From Nocardioides pinisoli (lineage in GTDB: Bacteria; Actinomycetota; Actinomycetes; Propionibacteriales; Nocardioidaceae), in contig NZ_JANARS010000001.1 in assembly GCF_024199985.1 (NCBI RefSeq), positions 496,001-560,000 of the forward strand: 64,000 bases of DNA, read 5' to 3'. The translations under genes were made by a program, and so were the position numbers. The notes beneath the pieces were generated by a model that was given only the letters and a program-made list of their open reading frames with translations, ran no database searches and was not told the DNA's origin. Below, piece after piece: positions 16,768 through 25,494 of the stretch. Each line of letters begins with the position of its first letter. Position 1 is the stretch's first letter.

Positions 16768-18074
16768 GGATCGTCGTCATCGGCCTTGGGAAGATCGGCC
16801 TCCCGCTCGCCGCGCATTTCGCCGACCGGGGCAACGACGTCATCGGCCTCGACGTCAACCCGCAGCTGGTGGAGACGGTCAACGCTGGCCGCGAGCCCTT
16901 CCCCGGTGAGGCGCACCTCGCCGACCACCTCGCCCGACTTGTGCCGACCGGCCGCCTGCGCGCGACCACCTCCTACGCCGAGGCCGTGCCCCAGGCGGAT
17001 GCGGTGATCATCGTCGTCCCGCTCGTCGTCGATGGTGAGGGACGTCCGGACTTCGGTTGGATGGACGCGGCCACCGAGCAGCTTGCCCGGCACCTCACCG
17101 CCGGCACGCTCGTCAGCTACGAGACCACCCTCCCCGTCGGCACCACCAGGTCACGGTGGCGGCCCATGCTCGAGGCGGGCAGCGGTCTGCGCGCGGGTAG
17201 GGACTTCCACGTTGTGTTCTCCCCCGAGCGAGTGCTCACCGGCCGTGTCTTCGAGGACCTCCGCAAGTACCCCAAGCTCATCGGGGCTCTCGACGAGTCG
17301 GGGGCGGCTCGGGCCCGCGCATTCTACGAGGCGGTGCTTGACTTCGACGACCGACCCGACCTGGCGCGCCCGAACGGCGTGTGGGACCTCGGCTCCTCCG
17401 AGGCCGCCGAGATGGCCAAGTTGGCCGAGACCACCTACCGCGACGTCAACATCGCCCTCGCCAACCAGTTCGCGCGCTACTCCGAGCAGGTGGGCGTGGA
17501 CGTCTACCAGGTCATCGAGGCCTCCAACTCGCAGCCCTACAGCCACATCCACCGTCCCGGCATCGCGGTCGGAGGGCACTGCATCCCCGTCTATCCCCGG
17601 CTCTACCTGGCTGGCGACCCCGACGCGACCGTCGTGAGGGCGGCCCGCGAGGCGAACGCAGCGATGCCCGAGCACGCGGTGGCCAGGCTGGCAGAGTCCT
17701 ACGGTGGCCTCGATGGCGCTCGTGTGGTCGTCCTCGGCGCGGCCTACCGCGGTGGAGTGAAGGAGACGGCGTTCTCAGGCGTCTTCGCGACGGTCGCCGA
17801 GCTGGAGCGGCGGGGTGCCACGGTCTACGTGCACGACCCGCTCTATTCCGACGAGGAGCTCCGTAGCCTCGGGTTCACGCCGCGCAACATGGCCGCGGAC
17901 GGCGAGACGATCGACGCCGCAGTGGTGCAGACCGACCACGCCGACTACCGCGACCTGAGCGCGGACGCCCTACCCGGCGTCAAGGTGGTTGTCGACGGTC
18001 GCAACATCGTCACCTCGGTCCCGCCGGGCACCCGGCTGGTCACGATCGGCAAGCCGCACGTCGAGGGTGCGTGA
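16764..18074 (+). CDS. wbpA: UDP-sugar 6-dehydrogenase (WbpA/WecC type)
   Basis: A 436-residue nucleotide-sugar dehydrogenase of the UDP-glucose/GDP-mannose dehydrogenase family. The N-terminal Rossmann motif is VIGLGKIGLPLAAHFA, the central domain has EMAKLAETTYRDVNIALANQ, and the catalytic Cys lies in AVGGHCIPVYP. The C-terminal domain contains GAAYRGGVKETAFSG. It oxidises C6 of a UDP-N-acetylhexosamine to the uronic acid; in this operon UDP-GlcNAc to UDP-GlcNAcA is expected. ATG 16764 overlaps the previous TGA. This completes a five-enzyme set for UDP-ManNAc3NAcA. Confidence 0.87.
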   Translation: MRIVVIGLGKIGLPLAAHFADRGNDVIGLDVNPQLVETVNAGREPFPGEAHLADHLARLVPTGRLRATTSYAEAVPQADAVIIVVPLVVDGEGRPDFGWMDAATEQLARHLTAGTLVSYETTLPVGTTRSRWRPMLEAGSGLRAGRDFHVVFSPERVLTGRVFEDLRKYPKLIGALDESGAARARAFYEAVLDFDDRPDLARPNGVWDLGSSEAAEMAKLAETTYRDVNIALANQFARYSEQVGVDVYQVIEASNSQPYSHIHRPGIAVGGHCIPVYPRLYLAGDPDATVVRAAREANAAMPEHAVARLAESYGGLDGARVVVLGAAYRGGVKETAFSGVFATVAELERRGATVYVHDPLYSDEELRSLGFTPRNMAADGETIDAAVVQTDHADYRDLSADALPGVKVVVDGRNIVTSVPPGTRLVTIGKPHVEGA

Positions 18075-18084
18075 TCGTCGCACC

Positions 18085-19893
18085 ATGAGTAGCGAGAAGC
18101 TCAGGCTCGATGAGGTCTACGCGGACTACGACGGCGGGCGTTGGTCCCGGTCCAACCGGGGGTACGCCGAGCTGGTCGACGAGCGGGAGACGGCTCTCGT
18201 CGACGCCGTCGCTGGGGCCGTCGCCGGCATCGACCGGCCCCGGGTGCTGGACCTCGGGTGCGGTGACGGGGCGGACCAGGACTGGCTGAGGCGGGCGATG
18301 GGTGACCGGGGCCTGCTGGTGGGGGCCGAGCTGAGGTTCGAGGCACTCCGCACATCCGCGGTCCAGCAGGGTCGACTCGTCGTGAACGCCGACGCTGCTC
18401 GCCTGCCCTTCGCCGACGAGACGTTCGACGTCGTGCTGATGGCGACGATGCTGTCGTCCGTGCTCGACGACCGGTTGCGCGCGGGGATCGCCGCCGACGT
18501 ACGACGCGTGCTTCGCCCGGGTGGTCGGGTCGTCGTCTACGACATGCGCGTTCCGAACCCGCAGAACCGCGCGATCCGGCCGGTCACCCGGCGCGAGCTG
18601 ACGATGCTGTTCCCGTCGATGTCGCTCGAGTCGCGCTCACTGAGCGTCATCCCCCAGTTGGCGCGCGCGATGCCCGGTGCGCGCGCCGCCGACCTCTACC
18701 GCCTCGCACACCGGGTGCCGCTGTTCCGCTCGCACCGGCTGACGATGCTGCGCAAGGGTCGTTCCTCCGTGCGGGTGGTCCACGTGACCTCCTCGCACCC
18801 GCCGACCGACCCTCGGATCTACGTCAAGGAGGTGGGCACGCTCCGCGCCGGAGGCTACGACGTCGTGCTCGTGGCGCCGACGGAGGACCGCACGGCTGTC
18901 GCCGATCCCGACTTCTCTCCCCTGGCGGCCCGTTCGAGCCGACTCGGGCGGTGGTTGCTGTCATGGCCGACGACATTCCGACGCGTGCAGGGTCTGGCGC
19001 CGGACGCGATCCACTTCCACGACCCCGACCTGCTCCCGGTGGCTCTCGCCTGGCAGGCGCGTGGGCGCAAGGTCATCTACGACGCCCATGAAAGCCTCGC
19101 CAAGGACGTCTCGCACAAGCCGTACCTGTCGCCCTGGCAGAGCCGCCTGCTCGCCCCGGTCATCGGGTGGGTGGAGTCGGCTGTGGCCAGCCGTATCACC
19201 CACGCGGTCGCAGCGACCCCCGCGATCGCCGCGCAGTGGGACTTCCCCTCGACCGTGGTCGCCAACTTCCCCGTCCTTGACGAGTGGCAGGCGATCGACG
19301 GCTCTTGGGAGTCCTACCAGGCGCGGGCGCTCCAGGGCTGCTACGCCGGCGTCGTGCACCCGGAGCGCTGCACCGACGCGATGGTGGCGGCCGCAGGAGC
19401 CCTCGCCAGACGTCGGGAGGCCACGCTTGTGATCGCCGGTCCCGTGTCGGACGAGGCCATTCCCACGGGCGACGGCGTCGAGTACGTCGGCACCTTGAGC
19501 CGCACCGGCGTCGTGGACCTGCTTGCAGCATCCCGGTTCGGGCTGGTCATCTACCAGCCCGCGCCGAACATCGTCGAGGCGCTTCCCACCAAGGTCCTTG
19601 AGTACATGGCGGCCGGGCTGCCGGTCGTGATCTCGGAGTCCCTCCGCGTCGGGTCCGAGCTGGTCCGGGAGGAGGACTGCGGCCTGGTCGTCCCACACGA
19701 CGACCCGGACGCTCTCGCGGCCGCCATGCAGTCCCTGCTCGACGACCCGGAGGAAGCGTGGGCCATGGGCCAGCGGGGCCGTGAGGCAGTCGGTGCGCGC
19801 TACTCCTGGTCCACCGAGGGCGACCGACTGCTCAGCGCCTACCACCGGCACGTCGGCCCCCCGGGCGGCCGGGTCACGACCGCGGAAGCGTGA
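18085..19893 (+). CDS. Fused SAM methyltransferase - GT4-type glycosyltransferase
   Basis: A 602-residue single open frame with two complete modules. Residues 1-228 are a class I methyltransferase (VLDLGCGDGADQDW near 53, VVNADAARLPFADETFDVVL, VRRVLRPGGRVVVYD). From residue 229 a GT-B glycosyltransferase starts as a free-standing one would (VRVVHVTSSHPPTDPRIYVKE), with YDAHESLAKD and the donor-site EALPTKVLEYMAAGLPVV near 497. No stop or frameshift separates them; a GTG lies exactly at the junction (18769). Either a true fusion or a stop codon lost recently. Possible role: transfer and O-methylation of one sugar. An in-frame GTG at 18067 is an alternative start. Confidence 0.85.
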   Translation: MSSEKLRLDEVYADYDGGRWSRSNRGYAELVDERETALVDAVAGAVAGIDRPRVLDLGCGDGADQDWLRRAMGDRGLLVGAELRFEALRTSAVQQGRLVVNADAARLPFADETFDVVLMATMLSSVLDDRLRAGIAADVRRVLRPGGRVVVYDMRVPNPQNRAIRPVTRRELTMLFPSMSLESRSLSVIPQLARAMPGARAADLYRLAHRVPLFRSHRLTMLRKGRSSVRVVHVTSSHPPTDPRIYVKEVGTLRAGGYDVVLVAPTEDRTAVADPDFSPLAARSSRLGRWLLSWPTTFRRVQGLAPDAIHFHDPDLLPVALAWQARGRKVIYDAHESLAKDVSHKPYLSPWQSRLLAPVIGWVESAVASRITHAVAATPAIAAQWDFPSTVVANFPVLDEWQAIDGSWESYQARALQGCYAGVVHPERCTDAMVAAAGALARRREATLVIAGPVSDEAIPTGDGVEYVGTLSRTGVVDLLAASRFGLVIYQPAPNIVEALPTKVLEYMAAGLPVVISESLRVGSELVREEDCGLVVPHDDPDALAAAMQSLLDDPEEAWAMGQRGREAVGARYSWSTEGDRLLSAYHRHVGPPGGRVTTAEA

Positions 19894-21086
19894 GCGGAAT
19901 GCGTGTTCTTCTCGTCGCCCACCAGTACTGGCCGGTGCCAGGCTCGGCGAGCCAGGTGCTCGGTGGTCTCGTAGCGCGACTGCGCGAGCGCGGGCACGAG
20001 GTCGTCGTGCTGACGTCGCGACCCGACGCCCGAACCGGCCGCGAGCTCGAGAGGCTCGGGCCGCAAGGGGAGCGCGTGCTGTTCGTGGGACCGCCCGAGG
20101 CAGGTGTCTCCGCCCCCCGTCGCGTGACCAACCTGGCATCCTTCGCGGCGGGCGTCCGGCGCGCGGCGCGCACCCTGCAGTACGACGTGGTCGTCTCCGA
20201 CCCGCCCCCAACCGCCGCCACCGCTGCTCTCGCGGCCGCCTCCTCGCGCAAGGTGCCGTTCGTCTACTACCTCGCCGATTCCTGGGGCGGGGCAGCTCGT
20301 GGGTCGCGCCGGCCCTGGATCCGAGCGGTGAGTCCGGTGATCTCCGCGGTCGAGGACCGGGCGCTGACCCGCGCCCGGCTGGTGATCGCTGCGACCGACG
20401 GAATGCGGGAGGTGGCCGAGCGTGCGGGAGCCCACGAGATCCACGTGGTGCGCAATGGCGTCCCGACAGACGTCTTCTCCCCCGAGGGCGACGAGTGGTG
20501 GCCCCACGACGACCGGCGACCCTTCTTCCTCTACGCCGGAAACGCGGGCGTGGTCCACGGCGCGGAGGTCTTCTGCGCCGCGGCGGAGCGCCTGTGGCGC
20601 GAAGGTGCCGACTTCGACGTTGTCTACATGGGCTATGGAAGCGACTCTCCCCTGATCGATGCCGCCGCCGAGCGGTGGCCCGAGCGGCTCGTCCAGGTCG
20701 GGCTGCGTCCGCCGCTGGAGGTCGCGGCCGCCTCGCGCACAGCGATCGGAGCTCTCACCTCGCTGCGCGACGTGCCGCAGTATGCCGACGCCCGACCGAT
20801 CAAGGCGATGAGTGGTCTGGCATGCGGTACCCCTCTCGTCTACGCCGGTCGTGGAGAGTTCGCCGACGAGGTGCGTGCCCACGGCCTCGGTTTCGTCTCG
20901 TCGTGGGACGTCGACGAGGTGGTCGGCACCCTGCGCGCCGCATTGGACGCCGCGAAGCGCAGCGAGAAGGTCGCCGAGATGCGTGCGCGTTGCGCGGCGT
21001 ACGCCCTCGAGAACTTCGACGACCGGATCTCCTCGTCGCGAGCAGCTGACATTGTCGAGCGTGCCGCCGTCGAGCAGCGCGGCTGA
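19890..21086 (+). CDS. Glycosyltransferase family 4 protein (WbuB-like)
   Basis: A 398-residue GT-B fold glycosyltransferase. The acceptor domain begins with MRVLLVAHQYWPVPGSASQV and HEVVVLTSRPDARTG; the linker region has IHVVRNGVPTDVFSPEG, and the donor domain has FLYAGNAGVVHGAEV and IKAMSGLACGTPLVYAGRGE. WbuB-type enzymes transfer amino sugars such as FucNAc onto lipid-linked O-units; the exact donor here is unknown. GTG 19890 overlaps the previous stop by 4 nt; an ATG at 19899 would also give a normal N-terminus. It lies 6 nt before the flippase gene. Confidence 0.87.
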   Translation: MSGMRVLLVAHQYWPVPGSASQVLGGLVARLRERGHEVVVLTSRPDARTGRELERLGPQGERVLFVGPPEAGVSAPRRVTNLASFAAGVRRAARTLQYDVVVSDPPPTAATAALAAASSRKVPFVYYLADSWGGAARGSRRPWIRAVSPVISAVEDRALTRARLVIAATDGMREVAERAGAHEIHVVRNGVPTDVFSPEGDEWWPHDDRRPFFLYAGNAGVVHGAEVFCAAAERLWREGADFDVVYMGYGSDSPLIDAAAERWPERLVQVGLRPPLEVAAASRTAIGALTSLRDVPQYADARPIKAMSGLACGTPLVYAGRGEFADEVRAHGLGFVSSWDVDEVVGTLRAALDAAKRSEKVAEMRARCAAYALENFDDRISSSRAADIVERAAVEQRG

Positions 21087-21091
21087 CATTC

Positions 21092-22336
21092 GTGAGCAGG
21101 CCGCGCGGCCAGAGCGGCGCCCGTCGTGGTGTTGCCGTGATCGTGTCCGGGACCCTGGTCGCCCAGCTCCTCGTCCTGGCTGCCTACCCGATCCTGACGC
21201 GCGTCTTCACCGCTGCCGAGTTCGGTGCCTACGCGCTCGTGTATGCCGTCGCGAACCTCTTCTTCCCCCTCGCCGCCCTACGCGTGGACGCCTTGGTGCC
21301 GTTGCCGCGCTCGGAGGACGAGGCGATCGACCTGGTCGGCTTCGGCCTGCGCGCGGCAGCCGGTGTCGGGCTGTTGGGCACGGCGGTCGTCCTGCTCGTC
21401 CAGGCGTGGTTGTTCGGCGGCGGTGAAGGCAGCTGGCGCTGGCTGTGGGCCGCCGTGCCGTTGACCGCGCTGGTCGCGGCCTTCCAGGTCGTCAACGCAT
21501 GGGCGATCAGGCGTGGCCGCTTCGGCGCGATCGCTCGACGCAGCGTCCTCCAAGCGGCAGTGATGGTGAGCATTCAGGTCGCTGCCGGGCTCGGCGGAGC
21601 AGTGGCCGGTGGGCTGCTTGCAGGCCTCTCCGTGGCGTTCGTCGTGTCGATAGTCGCCCTGGTCGTCGGCAGCGGGCTACCGCGGGAGGTGCTGACCCTG
21701 CGCCGCGGTGACCTGCACGGTCGAGCTGGTGCGGCGGCGAGTCTCTCGCTCGCAGGTGTGCTCAACGGTGCCGGCCTGCAGGCTCCGGTTCTGCTCGTGT
21801 CCGCCTTCTTCGGCCTCGGAGCCGCAGGGCAGTTCGCCTTGGCCCAACAGGCCATCGCTGTGCCCGCGGCTCTCGTGGGACAAGCGGTGTCGCAGGTCTT
21901 CCTCAGCCGCCTGTCCGCGCACGTGCGCGAAACCGGCGAGAGCGGCAGGACCATCTTCCTGGCCGCCACACGTCCCCTCCTGCTGCTCGCGGTCCCCGCC
22001 GGTCTGGCTGCCCTTCTCCTTGCTCCCGCCGTGTTCCCGATCGTGTTCGGTGATGCGTGGCGGGTGAGTGGCGAGATGGTTGCAGCGCTGAGCGTCTCGC
22101 TGGCTGCCCAGCTCGTGGGCGCGCCGCTGTCGCAGACTCTCATCGTCGCTGGTGCGGCGCGCACGCAGCTGGCTTGGGACGCCTCCCGCGTCGTCGCCGT
22201 GGTCGCGTCCCTGGTGCTGGCAGATCTCGCAGGAGCCAGCGCAACGGGTGCCGTGTGGTGCTACAGCCTGGTCAACGCGGCGTCGTACGTGGTGGGTTGG
22301 GTGCTCGCATACCGGGCTTCGTCACGGACCGGCTGA
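21092..22336 (+). CDS. Wzx-type oligosaccharide flippase (polysaccharide export protein)
   Basis: A 414-residue integral membrane protein with about 12 hydrophobic segments. It begins with RRGVAVIVSGTLVAQLLVLAAYPILTRVFTAAEFG, shown here in part as GTLVAQLLVLAAYPILTRVF, and the PILTRVFTAAEFGAYAL region is typical of polysaccharide-synthesis (Wzx/RfbX) flippases. It would move undecaprenyl-linked repeat units across the membrane. It closes the plus-strand operon that begins at 13001. Its last 65 nt overlap the 3' end of the convergent phosphoglycosyltransferase-polymerase gene, so each gene end encodes protein on both strands. Confidence 0.88.
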   Translation: MSRPRGQSGARRGVAVIVSGTLVAQLLVLAAYPILTRVFTAAEFGAYALVYAVANLFFPLAALRVDALVPLPRSEDEAIDLVGFGLRAAAGVGLLGTAVVLLVQAWLFGGGEGSWRWLWAAVPLTALVAAFQVVNAWAIRRGRFGAIARRSVLQAAVMVSIQVAAGLGGAVAGGLLAGLSVAFVVSIVALVVGSGLPREVLTLRRGDLHGRAGAAASLSLAGVLNGAGLQAPVLLVSAFFGLGAAGQFALAQQAIAVPAALVGQAVSQVFLSRLSAHVRETGESGRTIFLAATRPLLLLAVPAGLAALLLAPAVFPIVFGDAWRVSGEMVAALSVSLAAQLVGAPLSQTLIVAGAARTQLAWDASRVVAVVASLVLADLAGASATGAVWCYSLVNAASYVVGWVLAYRASSRTG

Positions 22337-24257
22337 CCGGGTCATCGTCCATGAAGGCCAGGACCCGATCCGACCATGGTGCCCGCTCCGGGAGTTGCCT
22401 CACGGGGCAGAGCCAGGCGGCCACGCACGCTGCCAGGAACCCGAAGCTGAGGATCGCGGTGAATGCGCCGCCGTTGCTCAACGAGATGAGCGGCACGGCG
22501 AAGAGCGAGCACGCCACAGGTAGCGGTACGCGGCGGCACGACTCGTCGGCGAGCCGCAGTAGCAGCCCGGCGAGCACCGCCTCCACCAGCATCCCGGTGT
22601 AGCCGAGGTTCATGAAGCCGTCGCCGAAGAAGTTGACGTTGGCGTTGGTGCCCTCGGTGCCGAAGAGCGCCTCGCCGACCAGGACGTACGGGAGCTCGTC
22701 GTAGGGAGAGGCAGCGAACGGGACGACGTCGGAGAAGTTGGTGTGCGGGTGGGCCTGGAAGTACCAGACGTAGCCGGCTGTCAGGACCCCCGGGATCAGC
22801 AAGAACCTGATCGACAGCACCGCGCTCCACATCAGGGAGCCGGTGACCGCGTCCATGACGCGCCCGCCCACCATGACCAGCGGCCACAACAACGGCATGC
22901 GCCACACCGGCCACTCCCTGCCGGGGTAGGTCATCTGGGTCAGCAGAATGACGAAGGGGATTGAGAGCAGGGTCAGCTTGAGCCCGCCCGCCAGGTAGAG
23001 CAACGTCTGGAGGATGATCCCGGCACCCAGCATCCACGGATTGCGGCGAACCCACCCGAGCCCGATGAGCAGCGGGTTGAACACGGCGTAGGTGAACGGC
23101 AGCAGGTACGGCAGCACCGGCGTCGCGACGAAGGACTCCTTGAACTCCGCCCGCACGGCATAGACGTCGCTGAACGACAGGTAGCCGAGCCGCAGCTCGA
23201 CGACGCTGAAGAGCCAGCCGTAGACGCCCGCGCTCATCACCGCGCCAGCGATCCAGAACCAGCGCCCCAACCGCACCTCGGGGGCGAGCCCGAACGGTCG
23301 CCGGGCCGTGATGCCGCGAATCACGAAAGTGCCGACCGCGAGCGCAACCGTCAGCACGGCGGCGTCCAGCCGGTCCAGTCTGTCGGACCAAGTAGCGACG
23401 AGAGCGCTCGGAACCACGACGATCGTGAATATCAGCCACTGCGCGAGGTCTGAGATACGAACGAACCTGCGCGGCATCACGACCGAGCACGTCAGGAGCA
23501 GCGCCACCGCCAGGAGCGTCCCCCAGCCGTTGCCCTGCCGCCAGACCATGCCCTCGTGGTCCCAGTTGTCGACGTAGTAGGTGCGATAGAGCACGAAGAA
23601 GGTGATGAGGTAGGCGCTCATCCCCAGCAGGACCGCACGCAAGGATGCCGGGGCGTCGCTCCTGCGCGGTCGGTCACCGGCGATCGCGCGCACGGTGGCG
23701 ACCATGACCGCAAGGTCCGTCCACGGGGTCGCGCGACGGATGTAGGCGCCGTAGAGCCGCAGCTTGTGGGGCGTCAGGACCTCGCGGTAGTAGCGTTCCG
23801 GATCCCCCTGCGCGGCCAGCAGCGAGCTCTCGTCGTGCAGCTCCAGCGCGGCCGGGTCGGTGATGCCGGGCCGCACCGACAACACGAGCTCACGATCCGC
23901 CTCGGGCCACATCTCGACGTATTGCGGCACCTCAGGTCGCGGCCCGACGAGGCTCATCCGGCCGCGCAGCACGTCCCACAGCTGCGGCAGCTCATCGAGC
24001 TTCGTGCGCCGCAACAGCCGACCGCTTCGGGTGATCCGCGGGTCGTCGCCGATCGTGACGGACACGCCGTCACTGAGGTGCCGCATGGTGCGGAACTTGT
24101 GGATCTCGAACTCGGCGCCGTGGCGGCCGACGCGGCGTTGGCGGTAGAGCGCGGGCCCGGGTGAGTCGAGCCGCACCCACACGCTGATCACGACGAGGAG
24201 GGGAAGCAGGAGAAGGAGACCGGCGGCCGAGAGTGTGAGGTCGAGCAGTCGCTTCAC
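22272..24257 (-). CDS. Fused initiating phosphoglycosyltransferase - Wzy-like polymerase
   Basis: A 661-residue protein with two modules. Residues 1-197 are a small monotopic phosphoglycosyltransferase (WcaJ-C/PglC type): membrane helix 8-30, EIHKFRTMR (51-59), the catalytic Asp-Glu dyad D88-E89 in [11 protein letters not shown], and [13 protein letters not shown]. After a short linker (198-207) come about ten membrane helices ending with a polymerase-like loop ([20 protein letters not shown]) typical of Wzy O-antigen polymerases. It would both attach the first sugar phosphate to undecaprenyl phosphate and polymerise units. GTG 24257 is fixed by a GTGA overlap with the upstream aminotransferase gene. 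Confidence 0.83.
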   Translation of the reverse strand: MKRLLDLTLSAAGLLLLLPLLVVISVWVRLDSPGPALYRQRRVGRHGAEFEIHKFRTMRHLSDGVSVTIGDDPRITRSGRLLRRTKLDELPQLWDVLRGRMSLVGPRPEVPQYVEMWPEADRELVLSVRPGITDPAALELHDESSLLAAQGDPERYYREVLTPHKLRLYGAYIRRATPWTDLAVMVATVRAIAGDRPRRSDAPASLRAVLLGMSAYLITFFVLYRTYYVDNWDHEGMVWRQGNGWGTLLAVALLLTCSVVMPRRFVRISDLAQWLIFTIVVVPSALVATWSDRLDRLDAAVLTVALAVGTFVIRGITARRPFGLAPEVRLGRWFWIAGAVMSAGVYGWLFSVVELRLGYLSFSDVYAVRAEFKESFVATPVLPYLLPFTYAVFNPLLIGLGWVRRNPWMLGAGIILQTLLYLAGGLKLTLLSIPFVILLTQMTYPGREWPVWRMPLLWPLVMVGGRVMDAVTGSLMWSAVLSIRFLLIPGVLTAGYVWYFQAHPHTNFSDVVPFAASPYDELPYVLVGEALFGTEGTNANVNFFGDGFMNLGYTGMLVEAVLAGLLLRLADESCRRVPLPVACSLFAVPLISLSNGGAFTAILSFGFLAACVAAWLCPVRQLPERAPWSDRVLAFMDDDPVSRSVTKPGMRAPNPPRTTPR

Positions 24258-25411
24258 GTGAGCTCCTGGGTGACCATGTCGATCACCCGATCCACGTCGC
24301 TGGTGCTCATCGAGGAGTAGAGCGGCAGGCTCAGGCACCGCTCAAAGGTGTCGCTCGCGACGGGGAAGTCGATCGGCCGGGCGCCGGTCAGGTCACGCCA
24401 GTACGGCTGCAGGTGCAGCGGGATGAAGTGGACGCTAGTTCCGACGCCGAGGGCTGCGAGTCGCTCGATGAGGGTGTCCCGCCCGTGCGGTGCGTCCTCG
24501 TGAAGACGGACGACGTAGAGGTGCCAGGCATGGCGGGTGCCGCTCGGTCCGTGCGGCGGGAGGGTGAGTGGCAGGCCCTGCAGCGCCTCGTCGTAGCGTC
24601 GCGAGATGTCTTCTCGCGCCGACCTCATGCTCTCGGCCCGGCCCAGCTGGACCAAGCCCATGGCCGCAGCTGGGTCCGTGAGGTTGTATTTGAAGCCGGG
24701 TGCGATGACGTCGTATCGCCAAGCCGGGAGTTCGGAGCGGTAGCGGTCGAACGCGTCGCGACTGATGCCGTGCAGCCGCATGACCCGCGCTCGGTGGGCC
24801 AGGTCCGGGTCCCGCGTGACGATCATCCCGCCCTCGCCGGTCGTGATCGTCTTGGTGGCGTAGAAGCTGAACACCGTCGCCGCCGAGTCACCGGAGCCCA
24901 CGAGCTCCCCATCGCGGGCGGCCGGCAGCGCGTGGGCGGCATCCTCGACCACGTTCAACCCATGCCGGGAAGCAAAGTCGCGCAGAGGCCCGGGAGCGAC
25001 CGGGAGGCCGGCGAAGTGGACGGGCATGACTGCCCGGGTTCGATCGGTGACGAGCGCAGCCGCGGCCGCCAGATCGAGGTTGAGGGTGTCGGGCTCGACG
25101 TCGACCAGCACGGGAGTGGCGCCGAGGTAGCGCACCACCTCGGCGGTCGCGGTGAAGGTCCACGTGGGCACCAGCACCTCGTCGCCCGGACCGATGTCGA
25201 GGGCCTCCATCGCCAGGTGAAGACCGGCAGTCGCACTGTTGACCGAGACGGTCTCGACGCCACTGCCGATGAACTCGGCAAAGGCGCTCTCGAACTCCTT
25301 CATGCGAGGCCCCGACGTCAGCCAACCGCTCCGCATGGCCTCGGTGACCGCTGAGATCTCATCCTCGCCGATGTCGGGCAGCGCAAAGGGGATCCGAGCG
25401 GCACCGTGCAT
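24254..25411 (-). CDS. DegT/DnrJ/EryC1 sugar aminotransferase (PglE/ArnB-like)
   Basis: A 385-residue PLP aminotransferase; PLP Lys in [15 protein letters not shown], with [34 protein letters not shown] and [11 protein letters not shown]. The set resembles PglE/ArnB-type enzymes that aminate 4-keto-6-deoxy nucleotide sugars, which would fit the dehydratase at 9975-11750. It is distinct from the WbpE-type enzyme at 14669. ATG 25411 is supported by a TATCGT -10 hexamer 7 nt upstream (leaderless start). The gene overlaps the phosphoglycosyltransferase-polymerase gene by 4 nt, so the enzyme may make the first sugar that fusion transfers (inference). Confidence 0.86.
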   Translation of the reverse strand: MHGAARIPFALPDIGEDEISAVTEAMRSGWLTSGPRMKEFESAFAEFIGSGVETVSVNSATAGLHLAMEALDIGPGDEVLVPTWTFTATAEVVRYLGATPVLVDVEPDTLNLDLAAAAALVTDRTRAVMPVHFAGLPVAPGPLRDFASRHGLNVVEDAAHALPAARDGELVGSGDSAATVFSFYATKTITTGEGGMIVTRDPDLAHRARVMRLHGISRDAFDRYRSELPAWRYDVIAPGFKYNLTDPAAAMGLVQLGRAESMRSAREDISRRYDEALQGLPLTLPPHGPSGTRHAWHLYVVRLHEDAPHGRDTLIERLAALGVGTSVHFIPLHLQPYWRDLTGARPIDFPVASDTFERCLSLPLYSSMSTSDVDRVIDMVTQELT

Positions 25412-25418
25412 GCTCGCC

Positions 25419-25424
25419 ACGATA
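25419..25424 (-). promoter_or_regulatory. -10 element, leaderless aminotransferase transcript
   Basis: Minus-strand TATCGT ending 7 nt before the ATG at 25411. The spacing matches the leaderless pattern seen at many genes in this window. No convincing -35 was seen. Confidence 0.5.
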
Positions 25425-25481
25425 AGGCATCTTTCGCGCGCGCCGGGATTTGCCGACGCTCGGCATCGGCGGGTCACCCAC

Positions 25482-25487
25482 TATCGT
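25482..25487 (+). promoter_or_regulatory. -10 element, leaderless acyltransferase transcript
   Basis: TATCGT followed by a 7-nt spacer and GTG 25495. It is divergent from the aminotransferase promoter 58 bp away and supports 25495 over an upstream in-frame start at 25450. Confidence 0.5.
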
Positions 25488-25494
25488 CCCACCA

